Source: Ceratopteris richardii (lineage: Eukaryota; Streptophyta; Polypodiopsida; Polypodiales; Pteridaceae). From it: DNA of 64,000 nt. Numbering within the stretch: position 1 is the first letter of the stretch; the number at the start of each line of letters is the position of its first letter. A model generated the notes under the pieces. It was not told where the DNA came from. It searched no databases and was given only the letters and a program-made list of their open reading frames with translations. The DNA lies in NCBI GenBank assembly GCA_020310875.1, contig CM035416.1, positions 71,873,983 through 71,937,982 of the forward strand, read 5' to 3'. A program made the translations under genes and the position numbers. Below, piece by piece: positions 28,945 through 41,590 of the stretch.

Positions 28945-31341
28945 AATCCCCCCTGTGTTGCATGATCTAGAAATCAAGTTTATCATTATAGCCTTGAAAC
29001 TCAATTTTGAGATCAAATATCATTGTGTCCCAAATTTTTTGATCTTGTAACTTTTTACTAGTGAGTAACTATGGAAGTTGTGGGTATTCGAGTGATCTAT
29101 CATGAATCTCGTCTTTTGTCCTCTTATGTAAGCATGATGTTTGACTAATTCATGTGTTAAAATTGATTTTGAATCCACATAGAATTAAATAAACAACATT
29201 GATGTGTGTATCCTCATGCAAGACTTCCACCTTCTTTCAACATCACTATTATAGATGTTTAAAGTTTGAACAAGGTGGAATCCTTCTTTATATTTTAGTT
29301 TTTTCTCATAGATGGGCTTATTTTGCATCCTAGCATTACGTTCTTAATCAGGTTTGACAATTAATCACTTAAAGCACATGTTTTTATTCTTTTCTTCTTC
29401 CCATACCTCATTTCATCCCACATTATGATGGAACTGTAATACAAAAATTTGAACTTGAAAAAGTTAAATCAAGGACATTTTAAGCTTAATTTCACCAACG
29501 CAAATGGTGCAAAACACTTAAAGTATCGTAAGACTTTAAAATTGACTTCTTTTACAAGAGTTTCCAAGTTATTACAAGTCTTCATTCATTCAATACATTA
29601 GTATCTCAAGAATGAAAACCAAAACAACTTTTATTCATGAGATGCAATAGTTCATAATGGAGGAACTTAAAATTATTAAGGTGCAAACAAGAAATGCAAA
29701 GATGTACCTTTAAGAGCCTCCTCATAATTTATACTTATATACTTTGATTAGCCTTGATGATAAAACCACCTCACCTAAGACACTTAAACATGAACTTGTG
29801 TGTTTGGAACGTGAGAACTTATGACCATTCCCAATGAACAAAGAGAAGTTCATAAATATGTTAGGATAGGTAGTCGCTACAATATCTAAAGAAGATGAAA
29901 TTTGGTTGAATACCAAAACTAGAATGCCTTTTTGGTACATCTTCTAGATACTTTCAAGGTTCACACAAAGTATAAGAGTGTTCAAATAGTTGAGTGATGG
30001 ATGTATCATAACAGTGACTCTATAATTTTAAATGAATCTTATAGTTTTTGAGGATAGAAACCCTTCAAAGGGGGGGAAGAAATTACTAAAACTTATTGAA
30101 ATTTCTACAATTCATTGAGTATAGAATCATGGATGAAGAAGATAGAAGAACATATTTTAGTTCATAGATGTTGAGTAAAGTAGGAGTTCTGGATAAAGCA
30201 ACTTCATGGCATACTAAGTTAGTATTGGAAACCCATGAAGGGCAAAAACAATTTGGTGGAGGTAAGTTGCAACCACCAATTTGATGGAGCATGTCAAATC
30301 CTAAATGAGAAGAGAAAGTGCAGATAGAAATTGAAATTCCAAGTAGGTAGTCTACAACCATGACAAATGGTACTTAGTTCTATGCACGGTGAAACTTGTA
30401 TTCACTAATCCTTAAAGGGATTTCAAGAGAAATCCAAAAGCATTATTTGATGCTTAGCCTTAAGTATTAAAAGAGATTCCTAGAAAACCCTACGTTAGCT
30501 ATTTGAAAACTTTGGATTAAAAAGTGATCCAAAAGGTAAGGATAATCTCTTGTCATTGCAAATTAGTTTAGTAAGAACTAACTAAGTCTTGAATATAATT
30601 CAAGATACTTGGAGTTGCACTCAAAACATTAGAAATGTGCATTCCATCAAAATTTTTGGAGCTTCCAATATAAGCTTGGGATAATTAGAATCATAGAGTT
30701 ATCTTGTGTTGGAAGCCCTAAAAACCTAAGCAAGATGAAAAACATTTAGGTAATTCCTTGGCTTCAAATTATTGTAAAAAGGATTTGAGCAAAAAGTAAT
30801 CTATAGATAAATAAAGCTTCTCCGCTTTAATATAATTATAACCCACACATCAGTGTTGGATATAAATTATGGTGGTATGTGACACTATACTTTATATTCA
30901 CATTAATATACGAATGATGATATGGGACATGAGACCCTGAGATGGTAGGTATCTTTTAGTTTTGGGCTCATGATTTGAAGTGAAGCTCAATCCCAATGGG
31001 AACTGGAACTTCATAGATAGACATGAAATATGTGATGGTCAAAATTATGATCAAGACGTCAAGTATCAATTAACTAGAAAATTTCAAGATCATGTAAATG
31101 AAAATAATTTCCAAGAAATTCATAAAAGTTTTGAATAAATAGTAAAATATCATTTAAGTTACGGGACTTCCAAGTAAGGACTTTTTAAGTTCTTTATCAT
31201 AAATGCTACATGCGTTTTTGAAGAGATAAAACTTGGAAAGATCCTTTTAAGCAAGCTAAGTTTGACTAATTCAATCTAGGATAAAAACAATTAGTTGAGA
31301 ATATAGCTAAGTGAAATAACTTGACTCAAATTCACAACTTT
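28945..31341. other. No gene seen; AT-rich decayed repeat DNA
   Basis: The base composition is AT-rich and the only open frames are short and unconvincing. Around 30370-30480 there are words (GCACGGTGAAAC, GGATTTCAAGAGAAATCC) faintly like those at 9660-9880, suggesting relics of the same repeat. I cannot name a family. Confidence 0.45.
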
Positions 31342-31566
31342 TTTTGGAGTTCAAGGTCTACGAAAGCACATAAAGAATACAAGGAAGAAGAAGAAACTTG
31401 GGGTAGAACACAATACTAAATGTATTACCTAGTAAGTATAAAAAGATGACTCATTAGGGTTATAAAGATATATACAATTGGAGGGAAAAAACCTTCTAAA
31501 GAGGGAAAAAGGTGCCTCGACATTCCTAATTCTGTTCACACACATCACTACCAAAACATATCAACA
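31342..31566 (-). repeat. 3' LTR of copia remnant II
   Basis: This 225-base LTR shares the AAGAAGAAGAAAC block, the TTAGGGTTATA block and the TATCAACA end with the copies at 3179 and 28717. It differs from each by very roughly a fifth to a quarter of positions. Confidence 0.7.
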
Positions 31567-32608
31567 AATCTCTCTCACGGTAATTCACTGAACAAGAGTT
31601 GGCACTCGTGTTTAAGGAAATGCCAAGCTATGTGGAAAGAAATCAATCCACAAAAAGAAGTAAGCCCAAATTTTTATGGAAAGCTTCAAACTTCTCCCTA
31701 GAAGGAACCTTTTTGGAAAGGCCTACAACATTATCCTGGGTGGGCACATAAGCCAAAATGATCTCTCTAGCAGAGAACATCTCCTTGGCATAATGATAGT
31801 GCACCTCAATCTGCTTTATGCGAGAATGGAACACACAGTTTCTCACAATTATTGCCAATGCACTCTGGTTATCACTAAAGATGGTGGTGGAAGAAGGCTG
31901 AATAGTACCTAGACCATCCAAAAGGAATTTGATCAACACACACTCAATAGTCACTATGAAAGTTGTCCTATATGCAGCCTCATAACTAGAAGTGGCCACA
32001 ATAGGCTGCTTCTTGCTCAATCAAGATACTTTCTCAACCACAATATGCATGAGCTACCAAGCATGAAGCAAAAATCAATAGCCAACACACGAATGCCATA
32101 GGAATCAATCCATTTTGAGTCAAAAACAGCATGAAAATCTAGTAGTAATGATCCCCCCTTGGGATAAAACAATCCAAGTAGTTGGATACCACTCAAGTAG
32201 CAAACAATGTGTTTAACTTCTTGGCAATGCTTGAAACCTAGGCAATGCATAAATGTGCTCATCTCAGAGAAAAAAATTGAATATCAAACCAATTTATGCA
32301 TAAGTAAATCAAGAATCCAACAACCTAGTGATAGGGGACAACATTAGATGCATCTCCAACATCATGAAGACTCAACTATAAGCCTTTTTCTTGTGAGAGT
32401 GGCAATAAGTTTGAAATCTTCAAGGCTAAACATGCAATAAGATGTCAATATATCTTCTTTGACACAAAGCTATTCCTCCATCAACTTGCATAAATGGAAT
32501 GCCTAAATAATGATGCAAATGCATCAAATATGGCATCTTAAAAGAGGCATGCAAATTAGCCTTAAATTTAGAAATATGGCTTCTAATTAGGACCAGTGAC
32601 GAGCATAT
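31342..32608 (-). mobile_element. Ty1/copia remnant II, broken: 3' LTR and RNase H
   Basis: The 3' LTR is 31342-31566 (same short family as 3179-3404). Rightwards, the minus-strand translation gives copia RNase H: SKKQPIVATSSYEAAYR, IFSDNQSALAI and RIKQIEVHYHYAKEMF (31643-32020), then MHCLGFKHCQEVKHIVCYL (to 32262), the end of the RT region. It ends where an LTR-C family LTR begins at 32609. Several breaks; old. Confidence 0.8.
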
Positions 32609-33185
32609 TGTAGCTCAGTGATGAGTAGCACCTCCTTTAATGTCAATCCGGGAAGACATGAGGATGGTATGAAGACCTCGAGCAAGTGAAGGCACAAATG
32701 TGTGAGTGAGAAGCACACTAACATGCACACACATACACACACACGTGCACACACGGCAAGAACAAAGAGAGTAAGACAATGGAATCACTTCTATCGCAAC
32801 AAAGTTCTCATACAAGCTCAATCTACAAGAAGCTACCCCAAAAATGAGCTCTCTAGCTCTATTTATAGTTTTTGACTAGCTTTGGCCCTGTCCAGACCTA
32901 GTGTCCGGCCTAGTTAAAAATTAGGTTCCAGGGCTTATTTGAGGGCTCAAAGGAGGTCTAAAAAATATGAAAATTGGTAGGCACTTACTTCTAAGGCTCC
33001 TCAAGCTCGAGGACTCCTCGGCTTGTACAAAATGTAGCTACAAAAAGGTGAACAATAATTACAAGGGTTTTTAGTGATGAGAATCACTTTTAAAATGATG
33101 TAAGGTTTGGAAAAATTTAATGGGTTGCCTTAGTACTAGATCTGCATGCATGCACGTACTTGCTTCTTCCCATACGATGCCAACA
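32609..33185 (-). repeat. 3' LTR, LTR-C family
   Basis: The segment is 577 bases, starts TGTAGCTCAG and ends GCCAACA. Shared landmarks with 46948-47556 (reverse complement) are the AGCACCACCTCC/AGCACCTCCTTT start, the CA-rich block, CTATTTATAGTTTTTGAC and CCTGTCCAGACCTAGTGT. The PPT on its right makes it the 3' LTR. Confidence 0.85.
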
Positions 33186-33221
33186 CTCTCCCCCCCTAGC
33201 ATCTATCGTCTCTATAGACCT

Positions 33222-34241
33222 CTACTCCAAGGTTTGATCAATGTACCGCTGTAGTATGTCGGTTGCCACTTCTTGTTCTTTAATCCATAGTTTCCTGACC
33301 AAATCCCTTTGCAAGGCCTCCCAATTAACTGTGCCAGGCATGTCAGGTTGTGGCGTGGTGTAAAGCTCGGAGTGCATTGTCTGTTCGCAAGCGAATAATT
33401 GTAGCAGATGAGTTGGGCGTGGTGCGAATACTTCTGAGTGTGCTTCCCAGAACCCCGTGGTGAACATGTCATCAAACGTTTCCTTGTAACAAGCAGGGAG
33501 ATATCTTATTCGTGCATGCCATGCATAAGCCACTCGGATACTCGGGGTCGTGCTCATATCATAAAGTAAGTCATAGTTACCGTTGATGAAGCCCGGAATT
33601 GGCGGCTAAATATTACGTACATTTCGGAAAGTCTTTAACACCACTTGCATCATGTCCAAGATTTTGAGCATCATTTGCACGGCGACATCAGGCATGGGGT
33701 GGAGGCGTGGCATCCAATGTCTGATGGTAGCCATCATGTAAGCTACCGTTGGTGTGCATGTTGGGGGTGCGATGGAGGGGTAATTTAGCCATTGTTTACA
33801 ATTTGCATTGTTCTGAACCTTGATGGCAAATGCTTTCCATGATCTTCTTCTTTGCACTGGCCCAAAGCAAGGGTTATATTTCAAGTGCATGGGAGCGTGA
33901 TCCCATGTTCGTAGCATTTCTGGATAGGTCTCAAGTAATTTTTGCCTCCAGGTGGGTTGGAATATAGCCCCTTTTCTGGCTTCCTCTGGAATATCCTCTG
34001 GTTCGAATTGTGTTGCGAAGGTAGGGTACCTGTTGGTGACTCTTTTGATTTTTGCGTTGTAGTCAGCCAATAATACAAAATAGGGTTTATATTGTAATTC
34101 TGAACTAGTTATCAGTCTTCTAGAGGCCAGGTGTCTGAAATATTCTGATTGAAGTATGGTTTCTTCAATGGTCCTCATGGCCAACATCTGGGTGGAGATA
34201 CGTTCCTCATGAGTTATCCCCATTTCTTCTACCTGTTTCAT
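33222..34241 (-). pseudogene. ORF2-type C-terminal domain remnant
   Basis: Minus-strand peptides match the ORF2 C-terminus of element A in order: QPTWRQKLLETYP (QPVWRRKFLEKHP), NPCFGPVQRRR (NPSFCPIPRRR), KQWLNYP (identical), MLKILDMMQVVLKTFRN (NKILGMLLTVLKVFKH) and MFTTGFWEAHSEVF (FFTGFFEIDSEVF). The similarity across divergent nucleotide sequence shows a conserved protein domain of about 220 residues. This copy is a broken fossil. Confidence 0.8.
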
Positions 34242-34424
34242 CCATGCCGACGGGGGATCCTCATATGTGTCTTATCCTTCCTCCGTGATTCTGCCTCTTG
34301 GAAGGGGTTGAGGCTCATAGTTGTCTTCAAATGTTTCCTCCACTAGAATGATTACTGCTTCTTCTTCTATTAGTTGATCAGGTGGAGAGGGGGGTCGTTC
34401 ATACTGTAACAACTCGATCTTTAA

Positions 34425-35645
34425 TTATGCCACTTGTTGTCGTAGCTCAAGTACCTCATCGGTCGTTGAAGATTCGGGCTCTGGTGAAGTTGCAACATTG
34501 ACCATCTCTTTAGCTTCTGGTGGGTGTGGTGTAGGCACTTGGGATCTTTGTAGCTCCTTTACTTGGTCGGCAAGCTGATCATGTGCTTCTAAGAGGTTGG
34601 CATAGGTTTCCAATATTTTTTGTATGCTTTCTGAAGGGATGGCCCGGAAGCTAGCAGGGTCGATGGGTGCCCCTGGAGTATTTTCTATGGCGGCTGCGAG
34701 GTTGTCTTGATTTTGTTGCTGTAATCTCCTGTTTTCTTCTTGGGCAGCCATTAGGTGGCGTCGGAGTAGAGCCATGTTTCATTGTAGTCTAGCATTACGA
34801 GCTAGCTGGTCTCTGAGTTGTTCTTCCATAGCCTTACCCGTCTCTGTATACCTGGCTTCAAGCTCTGCCTTCGATTGTTGGAGGGTGGTAACTTCTTGTT
34901 GTAATGCTGCATTACTCAATTCCAAGGCATTGGCACGTGCCTGGAGGTGGGATGAGAGAGTACACAGCTCCTTATTGTTTTCTTCCAATAATCGGTATTC
35001 TTCCTTAAGCTGGGCAGCGGCTTCGAACATGGTGTCCAATGCATGACTGAATGAGGTGGATGCAGAGGTGGAGGTGAAAGATGCAAGGGGTCAGGAAATG
35101 GGAAAGGGAAAAGTGGATGTTGTGTTGACAGTGGGTGTATGCAATGGCATGCATGAAGTTACAAGTGGTGATGTTGAGACAAAAGTGGTGGTGAGTGGTC
35201 CTGTGGAAGGTGAAATTTCCATAGGATCGGACGTGATGGTGTGTGAAGTGTGAATCATGAATACGGGAATGGTAGGTGGTGTGTTAGTGGTGGCAGTGAA
35301 TGTGGGGGAGGTGGGTTGGGGAAGGGACTTTTTATTATAACTCTCAATTTGTTGAAGTATATTTACAAGGTTTGTCAAGAATGGAGGTCGGGTGATGTGT
35401 GTTGGTTCTGAGAAGGTCAAGAGGGGCTCAATGGTTTGGGGTTGGGAAAAAGGAATAGTATTGGTGAATGAAAATGGGTGTGTTAAGGTTTGGGTAGTGG
35501 CAAGTGGCTGTCCGAGGGCTGGGAAATATGAAGGGTGACCTATTATAGTTTGGTCAGTGGCGGGGTGACCTATATGGGGTTCAGAAAGTTGGCTGGAACT
35601 AGTGGATGGAGGTAAAGGGAAGGATGGAGAAATGGTGAGTTTCAC
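34425..35645 (-). pseudogene. ORF2-type coiled-coil and Pro/Thr-rich middle region remnant
   Basis: The minus strand encodes heptad-like stretches (LKEEYRLLEENNKELCTL, LQQEVTTLQQSKAELEARY, MALLRRHLMAAQEENRRLQQ) followed, N-terminally (35091-35645), by a Pro/Thr/Ser-rich segment. The order (low-complexity, then coiled coil, then the conserved C-terminal domain at 33222-34241) is that of ORF2 in element A. Broken. Confidence 0.65.
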
Positions 35646-35994
35646 TAGTGGTTGATACTGGTCGTTCAGGAATACTGGTGGTGAAGGTTTCGGAGGGCTG
35701 GATGGGAGGTGATGGTGGAGATGGAATCAGTATATTTACATCTGGTTCCTCACTGTTAGTTGGGCTAGCCATGTGAACATCTTCTTGAGTGGTGGTAGGA
35801 AGTGAGGTAGAGACTTCCATTTGGATCATCTTTCCCCTTCGCGGTCGCGTATCGCTTCTTCGTTGGTCATATTGAGGGGTATTATGACATACCATGGTCC
35901 TCATGGCTTCCACTATTCCACAGGTATCTGCCAAAAGATTCAATGATTCTACAAAATGCGGGTCGACATTCTCCGCTTGCAGCATCTGGTTCAC
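35599..35994 (-). pseudogene. ORF2-type N-terminal region remnant (tentative)
   Basis: The minus-strand peptide has ESLNLLADTCGIVEAMRTMV, followed by a basic RRSDTRPRRGK and a Ser/Pro-rich stretch. It occupies the position of the end of the ORF2 N-terminal region (around aa 220-280 in element A). Sequence similarity is weak, so the assignment rests on order. Confidence 0.4.
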
Positions 35995-36132
35995 CAGAAA
36001 CCCACTAAAAGAATGCGTGGATCACTTTCACAGGTTCTAATTCCTCGCGAGGTCCCCAGAGAAGCCTCCTGTAGAGAAGAAGAACAAGTAGCCCCATTCA
36101 CAATCCATCTCCAATGACCACAATCAGAGGGC

Positions 36133-36555
36133 ATGGTACAACCCACTCCATCAGCCCCTCCACTACCCTCAGATGCTGAGCTTGCATCCATGGCTACTTT
36201 GGTAGAGGATCCATCTTTTGACTTTGAAAGCTTCCTGCAAATAGCTCAATTATCTGAGAGTGAGTTTTTCTCAGAGACCGACGGACCTGGATCATCATCC
36301 CAGACAGGACAACCACATGGTGAAGCACGAAGAGTACATTGGGAGGATGAGGCACAACACACTCAGGCGGGAAGCACACATGAACACGAGGAGATGCAGA
36401 GGAGTGAACCAGAGGAGAGTGAGGAGGAAGCCCCTGCCTACACAGCACAACTCAAACGGTTCTACAAGACGATCAAGGAGGTAGAAAAAAGACATAAGCT
36501 ATCAGAAGAGGCAAATATAAATGTTATCTTTGGGATATGTTTCCATGTAGCATAA
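36133..36555 (+). CDS. Hypothetical acidic protein, 140 aa, origin unknown
   Basis: An ATG-started frame encodes an acidic, Ser/Pro/Glu-rich protein (LVEDPSFDFESFLQIAQL, VHWEDEAQ, EPEESEEEAPAY) ending in a short helical basic part (FYKTIKEVEKRHKL). It lies on the strand opposite the ORF2-type remnant next to it. Composition resembles a real coding region more than a random frame, perhaps the N-terminal part of a retroelement protein in reverse orientation. No family recognised. It may equally be a chance frame. Confidence 0.3.
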   Translation: MVQPTPSAPPLPSDAELASMATLVEDPSFDFESFLQIAQLSESEFFSETDGPGSSSQTGQPHGEARRVHWEDEAQHTQAGSTHEHEEMQRSEPEESEEEAPAYTAQLKRFYKTIKEVEKRHKLSEEANINVIFGICFHVA

Positions 36556-36559
36556 CTAC

Positions 36560-37618
36560 AAATAAACTATCCACCAAGAAGTCAATGCTAGCTTTGTGGG
36601 ATTCAGGGGGTCCCAAGGGCACTAGTCCCATTCACTTGTAACTTGTTCTTCCTTTTTTTTAATTAAATTCTAGGAGAGTAGGTCAAGGACAAAATTACTT
36701 TTGGAAAAAATAAGTCAAGGCTAGCTAACAAGACCACCAATCGTAAAAGAGAGCACATTCTCATTCATCAAACTCCACAACATGTATATACCTCTATGTC
36801 AAGGGGGTGCTTGTCCTTGGGCTTTTCCAAGTGTCCAAACAAGTGTCACTCAAGTGACCACTTTCCCAAGGACCTTCACATGACTTCTAATTCAAATGAG
36901 GATCCTTCTCTCATGGAGACCCTGAGGTGGCGATTACAGAAGCTTCCCCCAAGACTAAGGTCCCCAAATCTTAGGATAAATCAAGCCTAAGTCTCAAAAC
37001 CATTCAATTGGGATATCACATGAATAAATACCCCATGGGTTCAACCCAAAGTTGGTCTACTTAGTCCGTGCCTAGACGTGCTCAATTACTATGAGAAGAT
37101 CTTCTATCCTCTCTTCTATGGAAAGTTAGGTGGACTTATATAAGTTAGCATTCGAAACATAATGTTCAAGTGTTCTAAGTGATAAATAATGAACCCAATT
37201 TGGAAAGTTCATTTCCTACTAAAGTGGATCCTTGTATTGATTATCCTTTGACTTTCCCTAGATTAACCCTTGGAAAATTTCCTTGTTCTTCCACTTCAAT
37301 CCTTCTAAAAAATCTTTAATTTTGAACTTCATATATACAAAAACTAAAGTCACATCTTTAAGAATTCGAATTACTTTCTAGACCATTATTCTAGGTTTGC
37401 ATCCAAGTTCTTTATTTATCTTAAGTTGGCAGATTCTTCCAAAGAGCATTAGTACTAACTACATTGAACAAACTTTGGTTCATATGATAGAGAGTTACTA
37501 ACTTCAAAGGTCATCGATCCTTTGTGAAGAGGAACAATTCATTCCTTACCTAATCAATTCTGTTTAAATCCTTCGACAAGTTTTGGAACAATCCTTATCA
37601 TCAACATACTTTTTTTTT
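36560..37618. other. No gene; repeat related to 9380-9760
   Basis: Parts of 36780-37060 (ATATACCTCTA..TCAAGGGGG, CCCAAATCTTAGGATAAAT, AAACCATTCAATTGGGA) resemble 9400-9660, so both are relics of one repeat, probably a gypsy LTR. The remainder is AT-rich without coding signal. Confidence 0.45.
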
Positions 37619-38740
37619 GTAAGGAATAATAGCACAACAGAATAGATAGTAGACAGAGTTGAGAAAAAAAATGTAGAAAAAGAGAGATTGAAACTGAGAG
37701 ACAGAGAACTCAAATTCTCAAATTGCCAAGGGTAATGCAGCTACAAGATGGTGTTTTCCCCCTATGCTCTCCCAATGTGGAGCTTAGATGGCGATCTAGA
37801 TAGACTCTAGTGAAAGGCTAACTAGTGCGCAATGCTATGTAGAGCTACACATGGGCCATGCTTATATAACTTTTACAAAGGGAGTCAGCATAGATAAACA
37901 TAGTCGAAAGAGACAAAATAGTCAAAAAATATACAATTCAACAATATATCCATGATCAAAATTCCTATTGTCTCAGCCCTACAGGCTGAGGGGATAGGCC
38001 CCCTCAAACCCCACATAAGGGAGCAACCCCCCCCTACACTCCCCCCATTAGGGTTCTATGGGAAAAATATGTGGTGCTACCATGCCTTTATTTTTTTCTT
38101 GAAAGGCAATCCAATGACCCAAAAGTTTATGCCCTACCTAACCTAATGTCAGGCTCACAAAGATCATCTATTACCATCAATGGTCACACATAGACCTCAT
38201 CTAACTTGGGAGTTAAGGTTCCAAAAATGTCTAGGCTCTCATAATGGCTTATCCTCATAATGAGGGCCTTAGAATTTAGAGTATAATGGACCATTTGTGG
38301 TCACTTGAGGGTGGAGTATTGAGTATATCTAACCTCCCCCCCCTTTCAATGTCCACCCTATGGTGAACTACCTCCTTAGTTAAATGCCAAGATTTGGAAA
38401 GGGTCAGTGAAGTTTCTCTCTCCCAAGAGCCTTCGTGAAGATGTGTGCTGTACTTTATTTAGTTGGACAATAGCTTATATCTATGACCCTGTCCTCGATC
38501 AACTCATGCACACAATGATACTAAATTTCTATGTGCTTGGTACATGCATAGAAAACAAAATTCTTGGCCATGGCCATGCAACTTTGATCGTCACACTTCA
38601 ACCTTGTAGCCTCATCTTCTTATATTCCTATGTGCCATATGGTCTTGCTTAACCATACTACTTCACATGCTACTTTGTACTCAATTTCAGTAGGAGATAA
38701 TTCTATAATCAGTTGTTTCTTTTTTATCCTAGAGAAAATA
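37619..38740 (-). mobile_element. Ty1/copia remnant III, broken: probable 3' LTR and RNase H
   Basis: A probable LTR (about 37619-38333) ends GAGTATATCTAAC next to a C-rich tract (CCTCCCCCCCCC), which would be the minus-strand PPT. From 38415 to 38740 the minus strand gives copia RNase H words: SPTEIEYKVACEVVWL, DDQSCMAMAKNFVFYA, CTKHIEI and AHIFTKALG. It belongs to a lineage different from remnants I and II. Several breaks; old. The left LTR edge is uncertain. Confidence 0.65.
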
Positions 38741-38759
38741 TGAGATCCTGCAAAAAAGG

Positions 38760-41590
38760 AACACAAGGGTTTGCATAAGCTTAATCCTCATAGGTTAGGG
38801 AAAAATCAAAATTCATACAAAAGTTAAATAATTGATTGTAAAAAATCTTATGTTTTGTTGAGGATCATAAGAGTCTTTTTTGCTTTTTTTGACCCTCCAA
38901 GAGCGTGAATGGGCTTGACTTTTTTTCATGTGAGAGTGGGAGGTCAAGAGAGCTTCTTGAGAGATTCTACCATACAAGGGAGACAAAAGGCCACCAAGAG
39001 AGACTAGAAGTTAAACCACCTTAGGAGAGTAAAGAGGGTTGACATATAGAGCGCCTCTAGGGAGGGAAGAGTTGAGTTTTTTCTCTTCTCCACTATAGAT
39101 TATTAAACATTTCCTAGTCATCCCATCTCCTTCTTCACTATACGGAGATCCATGCTCACCTATTCTTTTGCTTCCAAGCTTGTATATAAATTTGTGGTAT
39201 AATCCTTTGTAGGTGTCCATTTGACTTTTGATTCATCCTAAGGAGAGACTCCAGAAAGATTCAAGTAAGATTTACAATATCTAGCTATGAATAGTATTTT
39301 TCATTTCATTTGAGAGAGGAAAAAGGATCACTACAATGAAAAATTTGCTTTTGGCTTTCTTGAGAATGTGTCTATGATTCTTAGATAAGGAAGATTATTA
39401 GAAATTAATAGATCAACATGCAGTAGTATCTCAACCTAATCAAGCTCTAAGCATATGAAGATTCATGATTCAAAAACATAAGTAGATTGGATGTCAAGGC
39501 TGAGGGTGAATACCAAATAAGGCTCACCTTCACACACAATAATACATTAGGGACTATCATCTATCAAGATGATTGTAGAAAATCTATTGTCTCAGGCATC
39601 TGGCTCTCTAGAAGATCATCATGGTAAGACGTAAGGGATTGGTGCTAATAGATAAGATGGGATCCTATTACATGGTTACAAAGAAGCATAGAGAATCACT
39701 CAACAAGGGATATAAATCCTAGATAAATATGAGTTCCAATCTAGATCAAGAATAAGCTCAATGCAAAATTGATCCTAATGATCTACCATCTATAACTCAG
39801 ACCATACATCTAAGCAAGGTAATTCATGATGGATTGTCTCTTGAGGTTTACTTTTTTATAGAATCAAAAGAATCCTTCTAGGCTATACCATCCCTTATGA
39901 GCAAAGCTCCTTACCACTTGTACATTCATAAGTAAACATATATGGATCCAAATGTACCACCCATGTTTGAAGATGATAGGAACATACCATATTTTTTGAT
40001 TAAGTCAATGGGCCAACAACACTTTACACATCAGGACCTACCAATTTTTGTAAATAGAATTCCAAGGACAATGTTCATTGTAGCTCGAGATCCAAGGAAT
40101 CCCAACCCCTTGATTTCAACAATTTGAGCCAACATTGTAGTCAGCATTGTAGCACCTAGTTCAAGTGTTTCATCTATCAATACTACTAAAATGATGCAAA
40201 ATACTTCTCTTTTAGTAGCTCAGACAATGGTAGTCTCGACGCCAATGAGAACACCTATATCTTTACCCTTAAACTACCACATAGAAACCTATATCTACTT
40301 TGTCTTTTGTAACAATATTTGTAGGAGATTTTTATCCATTCAAAACTAGTTTTCCTTTACAAAAAGCATAAAAATGTAAAGTTTTCTATTATTTTTACCA
40401 AAAGCACCATAAGAGGTGGTTCATCTATCTGTGTATAGAATAATGTGCATGTGCTTATATTAAAAAATAATAATATATTCATGAGTGATTAACCCTTCAA
40501 ATACAAGGGTTCTTTCAACAAAAAATACATAATCTCAAGTGACTATAAGGCTTTCATGCCCTCATGATACTTGATTTTCTAATCAAAACCAAAAACACAT
40601 TAGATTCCTCTATCCACCATGTATAATACAGCTAGTGTCACATGTTTGCACATGTAACAAGTGACTATTATGTGGAAAATAGAATAAGTAACATTAATAA
40701 ATCCAAGAATTTTATAAATAATAACATGCCCCCTATTTCAAAAGAAACTCACCTCGATTGAGATGGATGGCCAACCACATGTCATATCACTAAAAAATAG
40801 TAAGCATCTCCCATGTGATAAATGCATGCATATAATTTTCAATTAAATAATTTAATGTGTTTATGAATCATATGCATCAATCAAGTCATCATAATGGAGC
40901 GTGAGTGATCCTTTTAGTCCTTTAAGATTTTTCAACATAATGCTCTTTGTACTTTACTAAATACCTATGATATTGGATTTTGTATGTGTTGTAGTTACAT
41001 CATCATCTAAGTTTCTATTAGATACTGAAATTTAACCAACAAGAAATGGTGGATTATTAGTAATTAGTCTAAAAGGATGTGCTCCTTTCAATATTTTTAG
41101 AAGAATTATATGATACGAATTATGAACATTCCAATTGGAGGGTATCTCTAATAAAAAATAATTTTCATTAATCTTCTGTATAAGTCTAAGTAGACCTTAA
41201 TATCACGTGCTAATTTTACTTTAGTTTGATACTCTTTTTTTTTTTAACCTACACTTAATTATGCAAAATCATAGAAAATTGTCTTCACTTAATTATTTCG
41301 AAACTCTTTTATTATTAGCATATCATGTATATCATTCAGGGATTCATCCCTCATTGGTAGTATGTAATGTGGGCTCGATGTTGGAGGACAAGGCATTTGG
41401 TGTATCTTTGGAGCTTTTTGATATCAAGCCTCTACTCATCTCCCTTCAAAGGGATGATATTGTGGTGAAGCAAGGAGAGCTTAAAAGAACATGTCTCATT
41501 GGTCAATTGTTTGGTCCTAAGCCCCCACACAAGTCCTTTTGATAGTGGTTCTATAAGGAATAGCTCCCATGAGGCTTGATTGTGAGCAAG
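38760..41590. other. No gene recognised; AT-rich
   Basis: Only short frames are present. One at 39942-40127 (MDPNVPPMFEDD..., 61 aa) has a gag-like Pro/Asn composition but no clear match, and I do not call it. The 40300-41260 part is strongly AT-rich. It is probably decayed transposon DNA. Confidence 0.45.

Larger units (their letters stand above)
32609..36000 (-). mobile_element. LTR-C family gypsy element, broken: 3' LTR, PPT and ORF2-type region
   Basis: The LTR (32609-33185) matches the LARD-C LTR in reverse complement. A PPT (CTCTCCCCCCCTA on the plus strand, 33186-33198) follows, then minus-strand coding remnants that resemble ORF2 of element A. This links LARD-C-type LTRs to an ORF2-bearing, originally larger element. 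The copy has several breaks and its right limit (near 36000) is uncertain. Confidence 0.75.

Noticed and set aside
39942-40127. A 61-aa frame (MDPNVPPMFEDD...) considered as gag start.
   Set aside because: Composition is suggestive, but there are no Gag landmarks around it and no LTR or PBS in the right place.
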